NCBI RefSeq assembly: GCF_030269925.1
Contig: NC_085128.1
Span: 13,146,501 to 13,210,500 of the forward strand
DNA from: Bombyx mori
Lineage: Eukaryota; Arthropoda; Insecta; Lepidoptera; Bombycidae
DNA: 64,000 nucleotides
Direction of reading: 5' to 3'
Under the pieces are notes generated by a model. The model was not told where the DNA came from, ran no database searches, and saw only the letters and a list, made by a program, of their open reading frames with translations. A program made the position numbers and the translations under genes. Shown piece after piece: positions 10,736 to 24,000 of the stretch (position 1 is the stretch's first letter; the number at the start of each line of letters is the position of its first letter).

Positions 10736-13700
10736 TTGATTGATATTGGTAATCGTATGTTGTGAAAACAAAATGTTTGCTTAGGCCTTTTATTAGTACG
10801 AATTCTATTAATTACTTAACACTTACTAAATAAAACACTTAATGAGTATAAAAGTGTTAATTTATACAGTTAACTTCTGCAGAACGACCAATAAATTTTT
10901 ACTTAATACACCATTAAATTGTAGGCTTTTAAAGTGAAAGTGGTTTTAATCTTTGAATATATTCTTTATGAAACTTAATAAAGCTAAATTAATTGTTTAT
11001 TATTTTTATTTCATTTTTTAATTAATATTACAAACAGAATTAGGTTGACATATTTATTTCTAAACTCATATTCTACTATATTAATTATAGTTGCGATATA
11101 GTTTTAACGTTATTGACCTTCATTAAATGATTCCCGCGAGGACTTAAGCCACCGCACGCTCCTATTATTTATGTATGACGTTTCAGAATGCGAAAAGGCT
11201 CACTTCGAATATATAAAAACACTTTTACAAATATAAAAACGAATACCAATTTTATGCGTGTTGTTTATTAGCATAAATGGATAATGTGACATTCGTCCTG
11301 CTATAGACCGCTGTCGCCATGTAAAGACTGCTTACTTGCCGGATAGGCCATCTCAATTAATAACGCTGTTTTTTTATATTTTACGATCTGATTCAATCTT
11401 CTCTCTCATCACGAAATGGACTACTATGCGATAGAATGAAGCTGAAACTAATTCGAATAGGCGGTGCGCCCTTAATTGCTAGTAATTAGTGACGTACCTA
11501 GATGAAAATTATTAAAAAGAAAATTGTTTATTTTCGTACGTCTCCTGAATGTGAATACGAAATACGAACTTCCCAAAACAGCTTATATATAATACAGATA
11601 TTTATATCTAGATATAGATAAGTATTATAGATTTATGGCAGCTGATACGACGAAAACGACGTTAATATATTTTATGTCTGAACTGTGAACACCAGTCGAC
11701 ATTATTGATTTTCCATTCTATTGGTAATGTGCATTATAATGTGTCTTTCGATTTTAGTGACTTAAAAAATATGTTCTTATAATATAGCTATTCTTACTTA
11801 AGATATAAAAGTAAAGTATTTATTTACCTCAAATATTAGGTAAGGAACAAATTGCTTAAGTTTATTGGACAAATATAAACCTTTAGGCCAATAAATTACC
11901 TCCGTTTTTGTTTATTGAGTCGAACGTTAGAACACCGAGCCGCATCGCTTTAAGCAATTTATTTTAATACTTTCTTTAATAAAGAAATATCATTATTGTT
12001 AACAATTTAGTAAATGCGTCTTTCATATATTTTTTGATGGATATATCTATCTAGCTTTAATATTTTAAAGGGACAGCAGTTTGCTCTGAACCGCTGGGTT
12101 ATTAATTTGCTTTCTATTTTGCCATCAAGTTAATCAAGACAGTTGATTCTGTTATTTGATGTTTGTAAGGGGTTTAATATTCTTTAAACATGCTAAGTGA
12201 ATTCATAAGTCACAAACCAGCCAACTGCCATTGTTATAGAGATGCTTCTGTCGCTCTCTGGTCTATAAACTACCAGTCGATCTGTAGATCCGTTGGGACG
12301 TAAAATCACGAGCTTGTGAATTTGCCGTATTTATTATAGCAGATATTATTATTATTATTAAATTCATTTATTTCAGATAAAATATTAATCTATATTAATG
12401 TTAGTAACAGCGATTTCTTAAAAATATGTTAGTAAGGACATAGAAACTAAACAAAAGAAAAGACATACAACATACATACATACAATTACAATAGTTTACC
12501 ATTACGAGCACATTTTGTGGACCTTTCTGTAATGATTGAGAAAAGGTCCATCTAATCTCGAGAATATCATAGCCAGGATGCTGTTGGAGCTAGCGCCTAC
12601 CCTGCAGAGCAAGGACGCGCATCGCTTTATTATTATGCCATAGAAAACGTCGATATGCGTTTCCGGTCACCGTTCTTGTCGAACCCGTCGTTTGCGACGA
12701 AGGGCTCGGCGAGTAAATTAACCCACAGATGCAGTTGATCTTCTCTGTGGGTCGCGTATCCGTTTCGGTGGTTGATTCTGCGAAGCACGGCTCTTGCTAG
12801 GGTTCGTGTTACCAACAACGCCGGTTTGAGGGCCACGAGCCCACCTACTAGTTCGGTGAATTTAGAATAACTCCGCGAGGTTACTAGAATAGGTAGGACA
12901 GAAAAGTCGATACGCACCTCCGCAAACATGCCCGATGCGCTACAGAATCGAAACAGCCCCATCAGTTTCCCAAATGCATCGTTATACTGTATACGTATAT
13001 AATGATATACCCGGCGTTGCCCAGGTCATCTCATTTACCACGATAAAAAATATTTTTGCATAAATCCATGAGCTTTTGCGTGAATATTAGTTACAATCGT
13101 CCATTCAAATTTTTTATAAATATTAAGTAGGATATTTTAAGCCAAACAAATAAGTCATAAAGATCACATAAATTATATCAGATCTCTTGAGATATAATAA
13201 CAGCTATTCATTGGAATAAGGTCAGAGCTGTTGACAAAGTCAATCTAGTACGTACTACTGTTTATTTAACATTGTTTTCACTGATCCGTATACCGCAGCC
13301 GCAAATTGCGGATCACTGCGGACTACGTACGGTTCTTTAACACTCTTATTTTGAAATAAATAAGCTTGGCCGCATGTTGTTGAGTAGATTCATTTCTATG
13401 ACTGTCCTGAATGTTTTAGTTTCTTTTTCTGATAACAGAAATAAAATTGTTTTTATAACAATCTGAACGTCACCGCATTGTAAACCGGATTGTTTTAAAA
13501 AGTATGTAATAATTATGAAAGATTTATTGTTTTTTTATTGATATTGTAATAAAAAATATCGATGAGGACGTATTAATTGTTGTTCATCACTATTATATCG
13601 ATAATTTTAATTGGTATAAAAGTTAACATGGTCGTATGTGTATCATTTTAGAAATTTAATCCGGTAGGACATGTAACTACGAGAACTACGTAGACGGAAG

Positions 13701-14374
13701 CAAAATACGCGCGTTCCACACCTGTATCTGTTTTTCTGAATAAACAAATAAGATGTAGCGTTTTTGCGTAGCCCGTAGCTGTTCTCGTAAAGTCGGTAGA
13801 GCGGTACGACAATGTCGACACTAATGATGTTGACACTAGAGGCGGGCTAAGGTGGGCTCGACACTCTCCCTCGTGCGGCTTGCCTCGCGCCTATCCCGCT
13901 CGTCTCTTCGAGTGCACTTACCTACATACACCACTAAATGTACTCGAAGAGATGCTCGAACTGTGTTTACTTCCTTTATCGGCCTTATTGCCAATGTCAG
14001 TGCGCTCTTCATTTTATTTTCCTTTGCACAATTTAAAGGTCTATTCACAAAATCTACTACACAAAATATCTCTAATTATCCTTTTAGCAATTGTGTTGTT
14101 TTGAGTAAGCCTACACTAATGGAGTTGAAATGTAAACTTTGTTTTATTTGCTAAACAGGACGAAAATGTACCAAGAAAGATTCGATTACAACTTCAAACA
14201 AATAGGGATACACGATAGGAAGCTGTTTTTCCGTGTAATAATGCGCACACAATGCTCTATTTTCCACAATATTTCCAGCATTATGGAGATGTTTTTCTGG
14301 TTTTCTTTTCCGGTATGCAGTGTCGAAGTCGTGTTATGGTAAAAAATAATATTAATTTGGAAATCGATTATGAG
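10736..14374. other. Probable intron; one family-2 copy, otherwise nothing recognised
   Basis: 13840-13990 is locally GC-rich and has an inverted pair tctcttcgagtgcactta / taaatgtactcgaagaga, but no coding exon. Confidence 0.4.
12600..12903 (+). mobile_element. Family-2 retroposon, longer divergent copy
   Basis: Contains cttctctgtgggtcgcgt, gattctgcgaagcacggctc, ttgctagggttcgtgtt and ends ggttactagaataggtagga. The upstream 100 bp resembles the copy at 21358 (cgtcgtttgcgacgaagggc). The antisense open frame across it is not a gene. Confidence 0.65.
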
Positions 14375-14761
14375 TCTATACTAATATATAAATTTACATT
14401 GGTTTTTACGGATGTTCCGTTATAGCGGTAGGCAGCGGCTTGGCTCTGCCCCTGGCATTGCTGAAGTCCATGGGCGACGGTAACCACTCACCATCAGGTG
14501 GGCCGTATGCTCGTCTGCCTACAAGGGCAATTTAAAAAAAAAAAAAATATATATATATATAACTACTGAATCTTGTATCCGATTGACTTGAAACTTGGTA
14601 TCCATGTAGAAAATACATTTACTTAATGGATAGGCTAATATATCTATGAGTGTTGGACTCCCTACACCAGTTGCGGGGGCGTTAATGATGAGAATCTTTG
14701 TGAGGGCGAGAAATAATAATGTTAATTTTAAATGCCCAGCGAAGCGGACGGGTACAGCTAG
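14375..14761 (+). mobile_element. Helitron interrupted by a LINE tail, just before the canoe FHA exon
   Basis: 5' TCTATACTAATATATAAA at 14375; 3' end cagcgaagcggacgggtacagctag before T at 14762. The middle is split by a LINE tail (14424-14536) with poly(A). The right end lies 69 bp before the exon at 14831. Confidence 0.78.
14424..14546 (+). mobile_element. Tail of the same LINE family, nested in a Helitron
   Basis: agcggtaggcagcggcttgg...gcctacaagggcaatt then poly(A) matches the 3' end at 61580-61692. It splits the Helitron at 14375-14761. Confidence 0.75.
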
Positions 14762-14830
14762 TAAATTTATAAATCGTTGTAAGAGTCATATTTATTGTTA
14801 AACTAATGTGTGTGTGTGTGTTTTTGGTAG

Positions 14831-15009
14831 GCTCTATCATGTTCCACGTGCGGCGGCGTCCGGCGGACTCACAGCCACGGCGACGGAAGAAGAAGGTCGG
14901 CACAGGCACCAACGGGCGTCCAGGCAACGAACCTTTACTTCTGGAGGTCGCGCCCGACGCCACGCCTCTAGAGAATGGACGCAGAATCCGGATTACCGAT
15001 GTCGTCGAG
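14831..15009 (+). CDS. cno: canoe exon: basic linker and start of FHA domain
   Basis: The acceptor is tttttggtag at 14821-14830, preceded by a (TG)n run. Phase 1 in, phase 0 out; donor gag|gtaaatg. The peptide begins SIMFHVRRRPADSQPRRRKK, the basic stretch that precedes the FHA domain in canoe proteins, and ends RIRITDVVE, the first FHA strand. This is the first exon of the conserved body visible here. Confidence 0.9.
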
Positions 15010-18000
15010 GTAAATGTCGTTCACTACGCGCCATCTCAATATGATTATTTATCACGTTTTTATAGTCCAGACTTAACTGTCTATAAAGTACAAACGCTAA
15101 AATATTAAATTGTAAAATTAAAAATAGTGTTGACAATAGAAATGACAAACATGTTATAACTTAAGGTAGGTAATCATTAGTCATTTCATCATCATCACAT
15201 ACCTAAGTAGCCGGTCATTGAAGTGGTCAAGCCTCTGATGATGGTTTGTTTAGTAATCTTATTTTTAAACTAGGCCATAACGTTGCTCCTATGAAAAAAT
15301 TACACTTAGCTAAGAATGTATAATTGTATCATTTTAAAATTTGATATTTGGATAATAACATAACAAGCACATCAGCTACATAGGTCCGAAATCGTTAAAT
15401 CAATACGACATCAAAGCAAAATACTGTTTTTTAAATGTAATATCCTCATTGAATTCCGTCATGTACCAAATTTTGTACAAAAATTTAATTCTTACTCCTC
15501 AGAAATGTTTAATTTAGTATATTATAAAATCAAAATAAACATCATTCAAATTGATTTGTAAAATTTAATAAAGTCTAGCATTATCTTACGGTCCATAGGT
15601 TTTTCGTCCTTTGTATGTTACATTTTAATGCCAGATGCGGTCGATAAAGTACTACAGCGTTTTCATAAGTAATGTTAATAACGAAAATTCACGCTTGTCT
15701 GGAGTTGGTATTACTAAGAAGATGTTAGCGTTAGGTCAAAGGTATGTAATCTAACTACAACGGCAGCTTTGTTAGCTGTGGGATATAGTAAATGTGATGT
15801 TGATACCACTCCTTCTTTTAATGACAAATATATACTTAAAGTAGTAAGGTAGTTTTTGTCATATCTACTTGTATACCATTTCCATACTGCCTATTTCTGG
15901 AACGATGCCATCACGTATTTGAGTTTGAAAGGTGGGATAGCTAGGAGCTGTTGTACTTTAGCCCACTGAGTTTCTCGTCGGATCTTCTCAGTGGGTCGTG
16001 TTTCCGATCCTGTGGTAGATTCTGCGAAGCACGGCTCTTCCTAGGATTCGTGTTAGCAACGTCGTCAGGTTTGAGCTCCGTGAGCTCACCTACTAGTTCG
16101 GTGAATCTAGAATAACCCCAAGGTGACTAGAATAGGTAGGAAAAAATATGCTTTTGTACAACAATTGAGTTCTCGACTTCATGTTTCGGGGTGGATGGAA
16201 GTATTAATGGTATTTATAACTCTGTTGACCACATACAATGAGTATTTCTGCCCATCTAAAATAATTTTTAGTGTGAGCTGGCGAAATTTTTTTGTAATCA
16301 AATATACAGATATTGATCATAATTTCTAATATGAATACATATCACCTTTTTGGAAAATTTTATTGTTCTTTTTTTTCGTAGCACTAGACAAAATTTAAGT
16401 AAATAAATCTTCATACACATTGTATTAATACGTTTTTTTTTATTGCTTAGATGGGTGGACGAGCTCACGGCCCACCTGATGTTAAGTTGTTATCGGAGCC
16501 CATAGACATCTACAACATAAATGCCGCCATCCACCTTGAGATATGAGTTCTGAGGTCTCAGTATAGTTACGTCAATTACACTCATTTGTATTATATGTTT
16601 TATAATATACAAATTTGTATTATATTACACACACCACGTTATAATTACATTCGGACATCAGCTGCATTAGTAAGCTGGCTCCACAGTACGCGCGGCAACA
16701 AATTAAATTACTTATGTTAATGTAACACGTAACATTCCTACAAGTCTTTCGCATTATTAATGTATAAAGCTTTTCCACAAACGCGCTCTCTCAGTAATCA
16801 GCGGGGAACTTAAGCATATTACTCGTAGATCCGAGTAATCGCGTAAGAACAAAAACGTAATTATAAGCGTACCTACGACACTAATTCATCGAATTAGTTC
16901 ATTTCGAATTACTGGGTCTGTACAAACATCAAAATAAAAACGGTGTTGATTTTGAGATTATGTAAAAAAAATCCTTCAGAAATTATTGCCAGGGTGTCTT
17001 GTGAGCCCGCATGGGAAAGTACCAACACACTGCCTATTTCTGCCGTGAAGCAGTAATACGTTTCGGTTGGAAGGATGTGTTAGCACTTGTACTGTAAAAC
17101 TGAGACTTAGAACTCTAGTCTCAAGGTGGGTAACGGCATTTACGTTTTAGTTGCCTATGGGATCCAGTAACCACTTAACACCAGGCGAGCTCGTCCACCC
17201 ATATATTCAATAAATTAAAAGATCCTAGAAAAACTACTTTATTTAACTACTTTAATTAATTGCATTATAAACATTACATATTCTCTATTTGATTGAATTT
17301 GATGCTAAAAGTCTTAACTACTCGAGTGCTCCGAACATAAATAGAGCACTTTGATAGAGAGACGCTCACGGCACTAGAGTACTAGCAGTAATAGAGTAAT
17401 GCTGCAACTCTCATGTATCATCATTTAATATCTCGCCAATGATATACATTAAATAATAACAATAAATTCTAAACTAAAAGAATAAACGTTCAGTGTGCAA
17501 CGGTCCATTAAAATAAATTAGTTTAACTCGTGTTTGTTAATTAAGCAGATAAATAAATGGAAAACCTATGTGTAATCATGAAAATTTTGTCATGGTCTTT
17601 TCAGTTTGTTTCAGTGAAAATTAATCAATACAAAGGTTTATTTCCTTAAAAATCTTTATAAGGGAAAACCAAAGTGTTGAATTCCAGAAAAAGCTAGTGT
17701 CCTCTGTTTTTCTCTTACCCTCTTTTTGGCGTCGATAACCATTCAAATAAAACCTGTACATACAACAGATATGTTAATAAAACCCTGCTGACATTACCGT
17801 TCTAAGGCTGATAGAGTAACTTATTATTATGTACATATATTTTCAAAATTGTTTCCCTAAATGAAGTTCACGAGCGATATTAGTTTTGAATTTTTTTTTT
17901 ATTGCTTAGATTGGTGGACGAGCTCACAGCCCACCTGGTGTTAAGTGGTTACTGGAGCCCATAGACATCTACGACGTAAATGCGCCACCCACCTTGAGAT

Positions 18001-21000
18001 ATAAGTTCTAAGGTCTCAGTATAGTTACAACGGCTCTCCGCCCTTCAAACCGAAACGCATTCTTGCTTTACGGCAGAAATAGGCGGGGTGGTGGTGCCTA
18101 CCCGCGCGGACTCACAAGAGTTCCTATCACCGGTAATAATTACGAACTGAGCAAATACTAATTGTAAATTTTTTATCGTAGGTTGGTTCGGGAAATGGCA
18201 CCGCCCTGCAGCTGTACGGACCGTCGATACAATCCCGGCATTGCGTGGTCGCTCCCGCTGACGGTGGCGGATACACCGTGACTCCGCTACACGCGGACGC
18301 GCAAGTCTTCGTCAACGGACAAAGGATCATGCACACACAGCGATTACAGGTAAATTAGGCTTTAATTAAATTTAAAAGCGGGTTTCGTTTGCTGCACACA
18401 AACTCCCATGCGTCATACCTGGATACCGGAATAATATGGTTTTTAAGGTTTTTTGGAACGAAGTTCCTTATGGGACGATGCGGAGGGGTACCCTAACCGG
18501 GAAAAAACATCCGTAACGTAAGATTTTTATTAGTAATGCGCACAGTGTACGACTTAACTTTGTAATAACGTACAAAAAATAACATATTTTTTAATCATTA
18601 ATTGACCACGATCTCCGAGCGTTCATTTGCGCAATACACTAACTCTTATGCAAACAACCGTGAATGAAGTGTACCACAATAAGATCGCACGTTACCGAAT
18701 GACCGTGGGTTCTTGCGAAACCTCCAGTTTTATTTTCTTTATACCTCGAATAGAACTTAAAATTAATATTTTTATGATAAGGAACTAAGTTCCTGTCCGG
18801 TGTCCCACGACACCACACATCTTTTATTTTTAAATAATTCGTATTAAACTTAATAACGTTCTAAAATCAATTTTTCCAACTACATTCAGATATTCAACCA
18901 CTAATTTTAGTAAAATAAAATAAAGGGTTATTTTTTTATTATTATTCTTGAAGTGTGCCAATGAAGTAGGAATATCAAAAGTATATTTTAACTCTTTTAT
19001 AGGGTATTCTAGTACGAATTGTGATCTCTTTCGTACTCAATTTGAAAGGTTTAATAAATCAAACAGGAATAGAACTTTCAAATATCTATACTTTAAATTT
19101 CTAGACAATGATTTCTGTTTCTCCGCACAACGTTCACTATTGAACACGAGCATTACTTTATAGATACTAGATAGAGGTTTTCTATTCGAAAAGTCCTGTG
19201 AAAGAAACCCAAAGCAGTGGACTGCGTGGATTGTTTTTTTTTTGTTTATGGTGATGGACAGACGAATGAACTGTTCGCTGATTGTTAAATGCTCGCTGGA
19301 GCCTCTAGACACTTTATAATAGGAGTGGGTAATATCGGTTTTGCCGCGTATCGAATCGTATCTATATATCGAGGATCAATATCGGATATTGTATCTATAT
19401 ATTTTCTGAATCTATATATTGATGGATGCTAGTAGATTTTCTCGATTCATGATATTTGAGATTTGAAACGATACGCTGATATAATATCGTAGTAGATATA
19501 GATTTAAGTCAACGTTATACGGTTGGTTTTCTGATATCAATTTATAATATGATTTTAAAGTAATAAAAAGAACATGAAAATAAAAATATCAAAAAAACTT
19601 TCCTTCATGCTTTTATCAGGCTTAGGACTGGCTACATTATTTTCAGTTTTTAGTATTTTGTATCTTAATTTAAAATTACAAAATATACCAAAAGAGTGTA
19701 GATTTCAAAAGTTTAATACAAACACAAGAAATAAACTCAATTATTTGGATTCAACTAAAAATAGAAAAATGTGTACTTTAAAAATCAAACACAAAAAACT
19801 TTTAAGTATTTATAAACACTTGTCCAAAAATTGTAGTTCAAGGTCAAAGCGCGTGAAATTAAATTCAACGATGCAAATAGGCTATACTGCATTCAAGTTA
19901 GGGTCGAAAATTGAAACTTCTTTCCTAAATTGTATCCTGCTGATACGCTAAGAATAATCTACAGACTTATGGATATGGACTTAAATAATATAAGGTTTAC
20001 AATTATATGGATAATGCCTGTTTCTGTTTCATTCATCACATGATATCCCTATCGTGCGCTCACTCACTCTGGCCGATTCGATACGAACCAAACGAATATT
20101 GCTGATATTCACGAATCGGTACGATATGCCGATGCGCATCACATCGAGTAATATCGTGTATCGGCTGATATCGTTATATAGATTTCCGATTCACGAAACG
20201 GTACGATATGCCGATGCGCATCACATCGAGCAATATCGTGTATCGGCCGATATCGATATATAGATTTCGTGCGGGGCGATATCGGATTCAACGATATTGC
20301 TGCGATATTATAGATATTGAATCTAGATACGATTTATATCGCCCACTCCTACTTTATAATCGGATTACTGCATCGCGATAGATAGATGTAGGATGGCGGT
20401 ATATACCCGTGTACTGCCACTATAAGTTTTTGTATTAAATGAAACTGATTAATGCCAAATAATATGAACGCGATACTTAAAAAATATTCGGCCTTAAAAA
20501 TATTGATTGTCGAATGAATATCTTTAATCATTACAAGAACGATTACGATCACGTTTCTGTTCCCTATTGAATTTTCTCCTAGTACGTCAACCTCGCAAGC
20601 TACATATTATATATATGCTCTCTCGATACTTCACTCTATACAGAGATGTCGAAATCTCATCTACGTCACTCGGTATGTTCTGGAAATTGTTTTTATTTAT
20701 TTATTGCTTGGTTGGGAGGACGAGCTCACGGCCCACCTGATGTTAAATAATTACCGGAACCCATAGACATCTACAACGTAAATGCCGCCATCCACCTTGA
20801 GACATGAACTGTAAGGTCTCATTTTTAACAGTACAACGGCTACCCCGTCCTCCAAACCTTATTATTAGGATTTTTATCTTGTCCTATAATTAGGATTTTT
20901 TATTATTACTAAAAGAGGTGGACGAGCTCACGGTCCACCTGGTGTTAAGGGGTTACCGTAGCCCATAGACATCTACAACGTAAATGCCGTCATCCACCTT

Positions 21001-24000
21001 GAGATATGAGTTCTAAGATCTTCGTTTTTGCAGTACCACAGTAAAATATTTTATTTTTCTGATTTAATTTAATTAAAATTAATATATTGTCATGCATCCA
21101 CTGCTACACAGTACTTGCGCCACTTTGAGAAGGCGGCACGACATGAAAACCCTTTTGTCGTGGCCGCCGGAAATTACATATATAACTAGTTAATATCAGT
21201 AAAATAAAGTTGTGAGTGATTGATATAATATACAATTTAGGAACCAGAAGTACCGTAGAATAAAATAAAATTTCGCAACCTCAAAAAACTGTTCTGCTCA
21301 CAGTAAACACAGTCGGTAGTCTGGCGCTCCGTTTACAACGGGATTTTTGAACGGAACTTGGCGCCAGATTCTACCGAATCTGTGGACCCGATCCCTGTGG
21401 ACCGAATGGTAAACAGTCGACGTCGTCCTAAACCCGTCATTACGGATCCTCCCGATCTATTAATGGTGCTTTTAGGTACCTCAGGCACCGGTCACCGTCC
21501 TCGCCGTCGCTTGCGACAAAGGGCTCGACGAGTAAACTAACCTTTAGGATACAACCCACTGAGTTTCTCGCCGGATTTTCTCAGTGGATCGCGTTTCCGA
21601 TCCAGTGGTAGATTCTGCGAAACACGGCTCTTGCTAGGGCCAGTGCTAGCAACATTCCCGGTTTAAGCCCCGTGAGCTCACCTACTCGCCCGGTTACGCT
21701 GTCAGAGCCTCTCAAGGCTAAGCATAAGAAGGAAAAAAAAACACAGTACTCACACCATCATCCATAGTAGACCGACAGACAATGCCTTAGGCATTAAGAT
21801 CGCCACTATAATCTATGTGTATAAAGCTTAACAAATTATAGAACAAGAGTAAAGGGTAAACAAAATAAATAACAAAGAAACTATTACCAAAACTAATTCT
21901 CAAATCATATTATCCTGTTTTGTACCACCGATGTTGTGATGCGATCTATGCGTGCTACTGGTTCGTCAGCCCTCATATAAGTAGGTTAATAATAAAGCTT
22001 AATGTAAAGCCGTGATAAACAACGAAGTCTCGTCTTGGGCGAAACATTATGTAAGCTTATATATGTATGTACATATATATGTTTCGTACTTACGAATATA
22101 ATACACGTTATGCATGTACATAAACAAGTTGAATACGAAGTATGAAAAAGCTAACAATTTAAACTTAATGCTTCCGTTGGTGAGGTATTCTTGGTATTTG
22201 ACCTTATTTAACATTCTTTTTATTTAAGTATGTTTGGTAGGTACGTTCTATGGTAATCAATTTTACAAAAAAAAAATTCCTTTCACAATAGAATATTAAT
22301 ATTTGTCAGTTGTCCAACTCTTCGCACACGTGCATTTTAGATCTGTACCATTAACGTTGTTACTGCCAACCGTGAGCGATAGTAATATCTAATTTCAAAG
22401 CTGAGCGGTGATTAATGTTTGATGCTGTCACACCATAAGCACTTTAAAATGAATAAGTTAGAAAAAAAAACCAAAAACGTTGAACGCTTCGCAAATATTC
22501 GGAACACGTTTACTTTGAGAAAATTGGCTTGTTACCTTTTTAACCAATGTGAAAGCCTATTTGTTTCCGTCCCCGAGCCTGTTCGAAAGTCCCGAAATTG
22601 GGTAATTCTTTCTGATGCTTTCAACGAGGCTTGAACTGTATGTCTTTTTGATGTTACAATAATACATTGAAGAGCAGAATAGTAATGGTCCACTGGTAGT
22701 AGGGAAACCCGCATGAAATCGTGCGTGTACCACCACCGTGCCTATTTCTGTTGCTAAGATTATGTCTCAAATTGGATGGCGGCAAATGCGTTGTTCGCAT
22801 GTGTGGGTTCCATAAACCACTTAACAGCAAATGGGCTGCACACTCGTTCACCCATGTAAAAAAAAACTAAACTAAATTCCTGTACGTAAGCGCTTTGCGT
22901 TTGATGCCCGCAACGATCCATTTAACTCTTGCGAAACATCTCGTCTCGAACTATAAAAGCACTAGAGTTTTAACGGCTGAATTAAAATATTAACGAGCAC
23001 TAAAAAGGTTTATTTACCTCTCCTTTTATAGTAGTGGTAAATACGTATTGTTATTAAGCATACAGGGCGCCTAGTTTTGAACATCTGTGTGAAACTGTGT
23101 TTTCAGCAATTGAATTTTGTGGCTTGTGTGGTTTCGAATCACCAGCTACAGAACGACCGCGACCGGTGCGGTACGCGGTAACGGGCTGGATCGAAACGTC
23201 CGTGGCTTGTTATTTAAGACGGACGATGTATTCATAGTCATGCGCTTAGGTCGTGATTCTATCCTTGGATCAGTACCAATTTTACTCTTATTAATTACGA
23301 GACCAGTATGTGTTCATGAAAAACAAACAAAGCAACATCATTGTGTTATAAAATAAAAGCAACAGTCTTTTAATTTGCGTTCTTACATATTGGCTGATTT
23401 TGTTAGCTCGCATGAGTCTGTCTAACCCGACGTATGTACGTAGGTACTTGTGCTGCGAACCAGTCATGTTTCTGTTTAAAGAGATAACTGTTATGACAAT
23501 ACTATTAAATTAAAAATAATGTTCAATTTTGAGGTCTATATATTCCGGTAAAAATGACCAGGCGACTTGAGTTATTACACCTATAAAAGCAGCTAAAATA
23601 TATGCGCGCTCACAGGACCTCTTGTGAGTCCGCACTGGTAGGTACCACCACCCTGCCTGTTTCTGCCCTGAAGCAGTAGTGCATTTCGGTTTGAAGGGTG
23701 GGGCAGCCGTTGTAACTATACTGAGACCTTAGAACTTATATCAAGGTGGGTGGCGCATTTACGTTGTAGATGTCTATGGGCTCCAGTAACCACCTACCGT
23801 GGGCTGTCAGCTTGTCCACGCATCTACGAAATAAAAAAAAAGACAAGAAAATGGTAGCATAAAAGAAGACGCAGGGGAGAAGTCGAGGTTTATGGGCTTG
23901 AATATGTAAGATTACAACTCAGTAACACATTTGTTGCATACATATATTAAAAAGTATGAATCTTTGATTCTGGTGGTAGGTAGGGCGTCATGTGATCTGC

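Larger units (their letters stand above)
15010..18181. other. cno: canoe intron within FHA
   Basis: Holds family-2 and Bm1 copies listed; the rest shows nothing. Confidence 0.6.
19320..20351. mobile_element. 1,032-bp non-autonomous hAT-like DNA transposon
   Basis: Terminal inverted repeats taggagtgggtaatat and its reverse form atatcgcccactccta lie at the ends. The flanks are a perfect 8-bp duplication, ctttataa (19312-19319 and 20352-20359). TAGGxGTGGG termini with 8-bp duplications are the hAT pattern. The inside is rich in TATCG/CGATA words and has a tandem 82-bp repeat at the right. No transposase is recognisable; see the small frame at 19574. Confidence 0.85.

Noticed and set aside
12633..12962. 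109-codon - strand frame
   Set aside because: It is the antisense of a family-2 retroposon; no family similarity.
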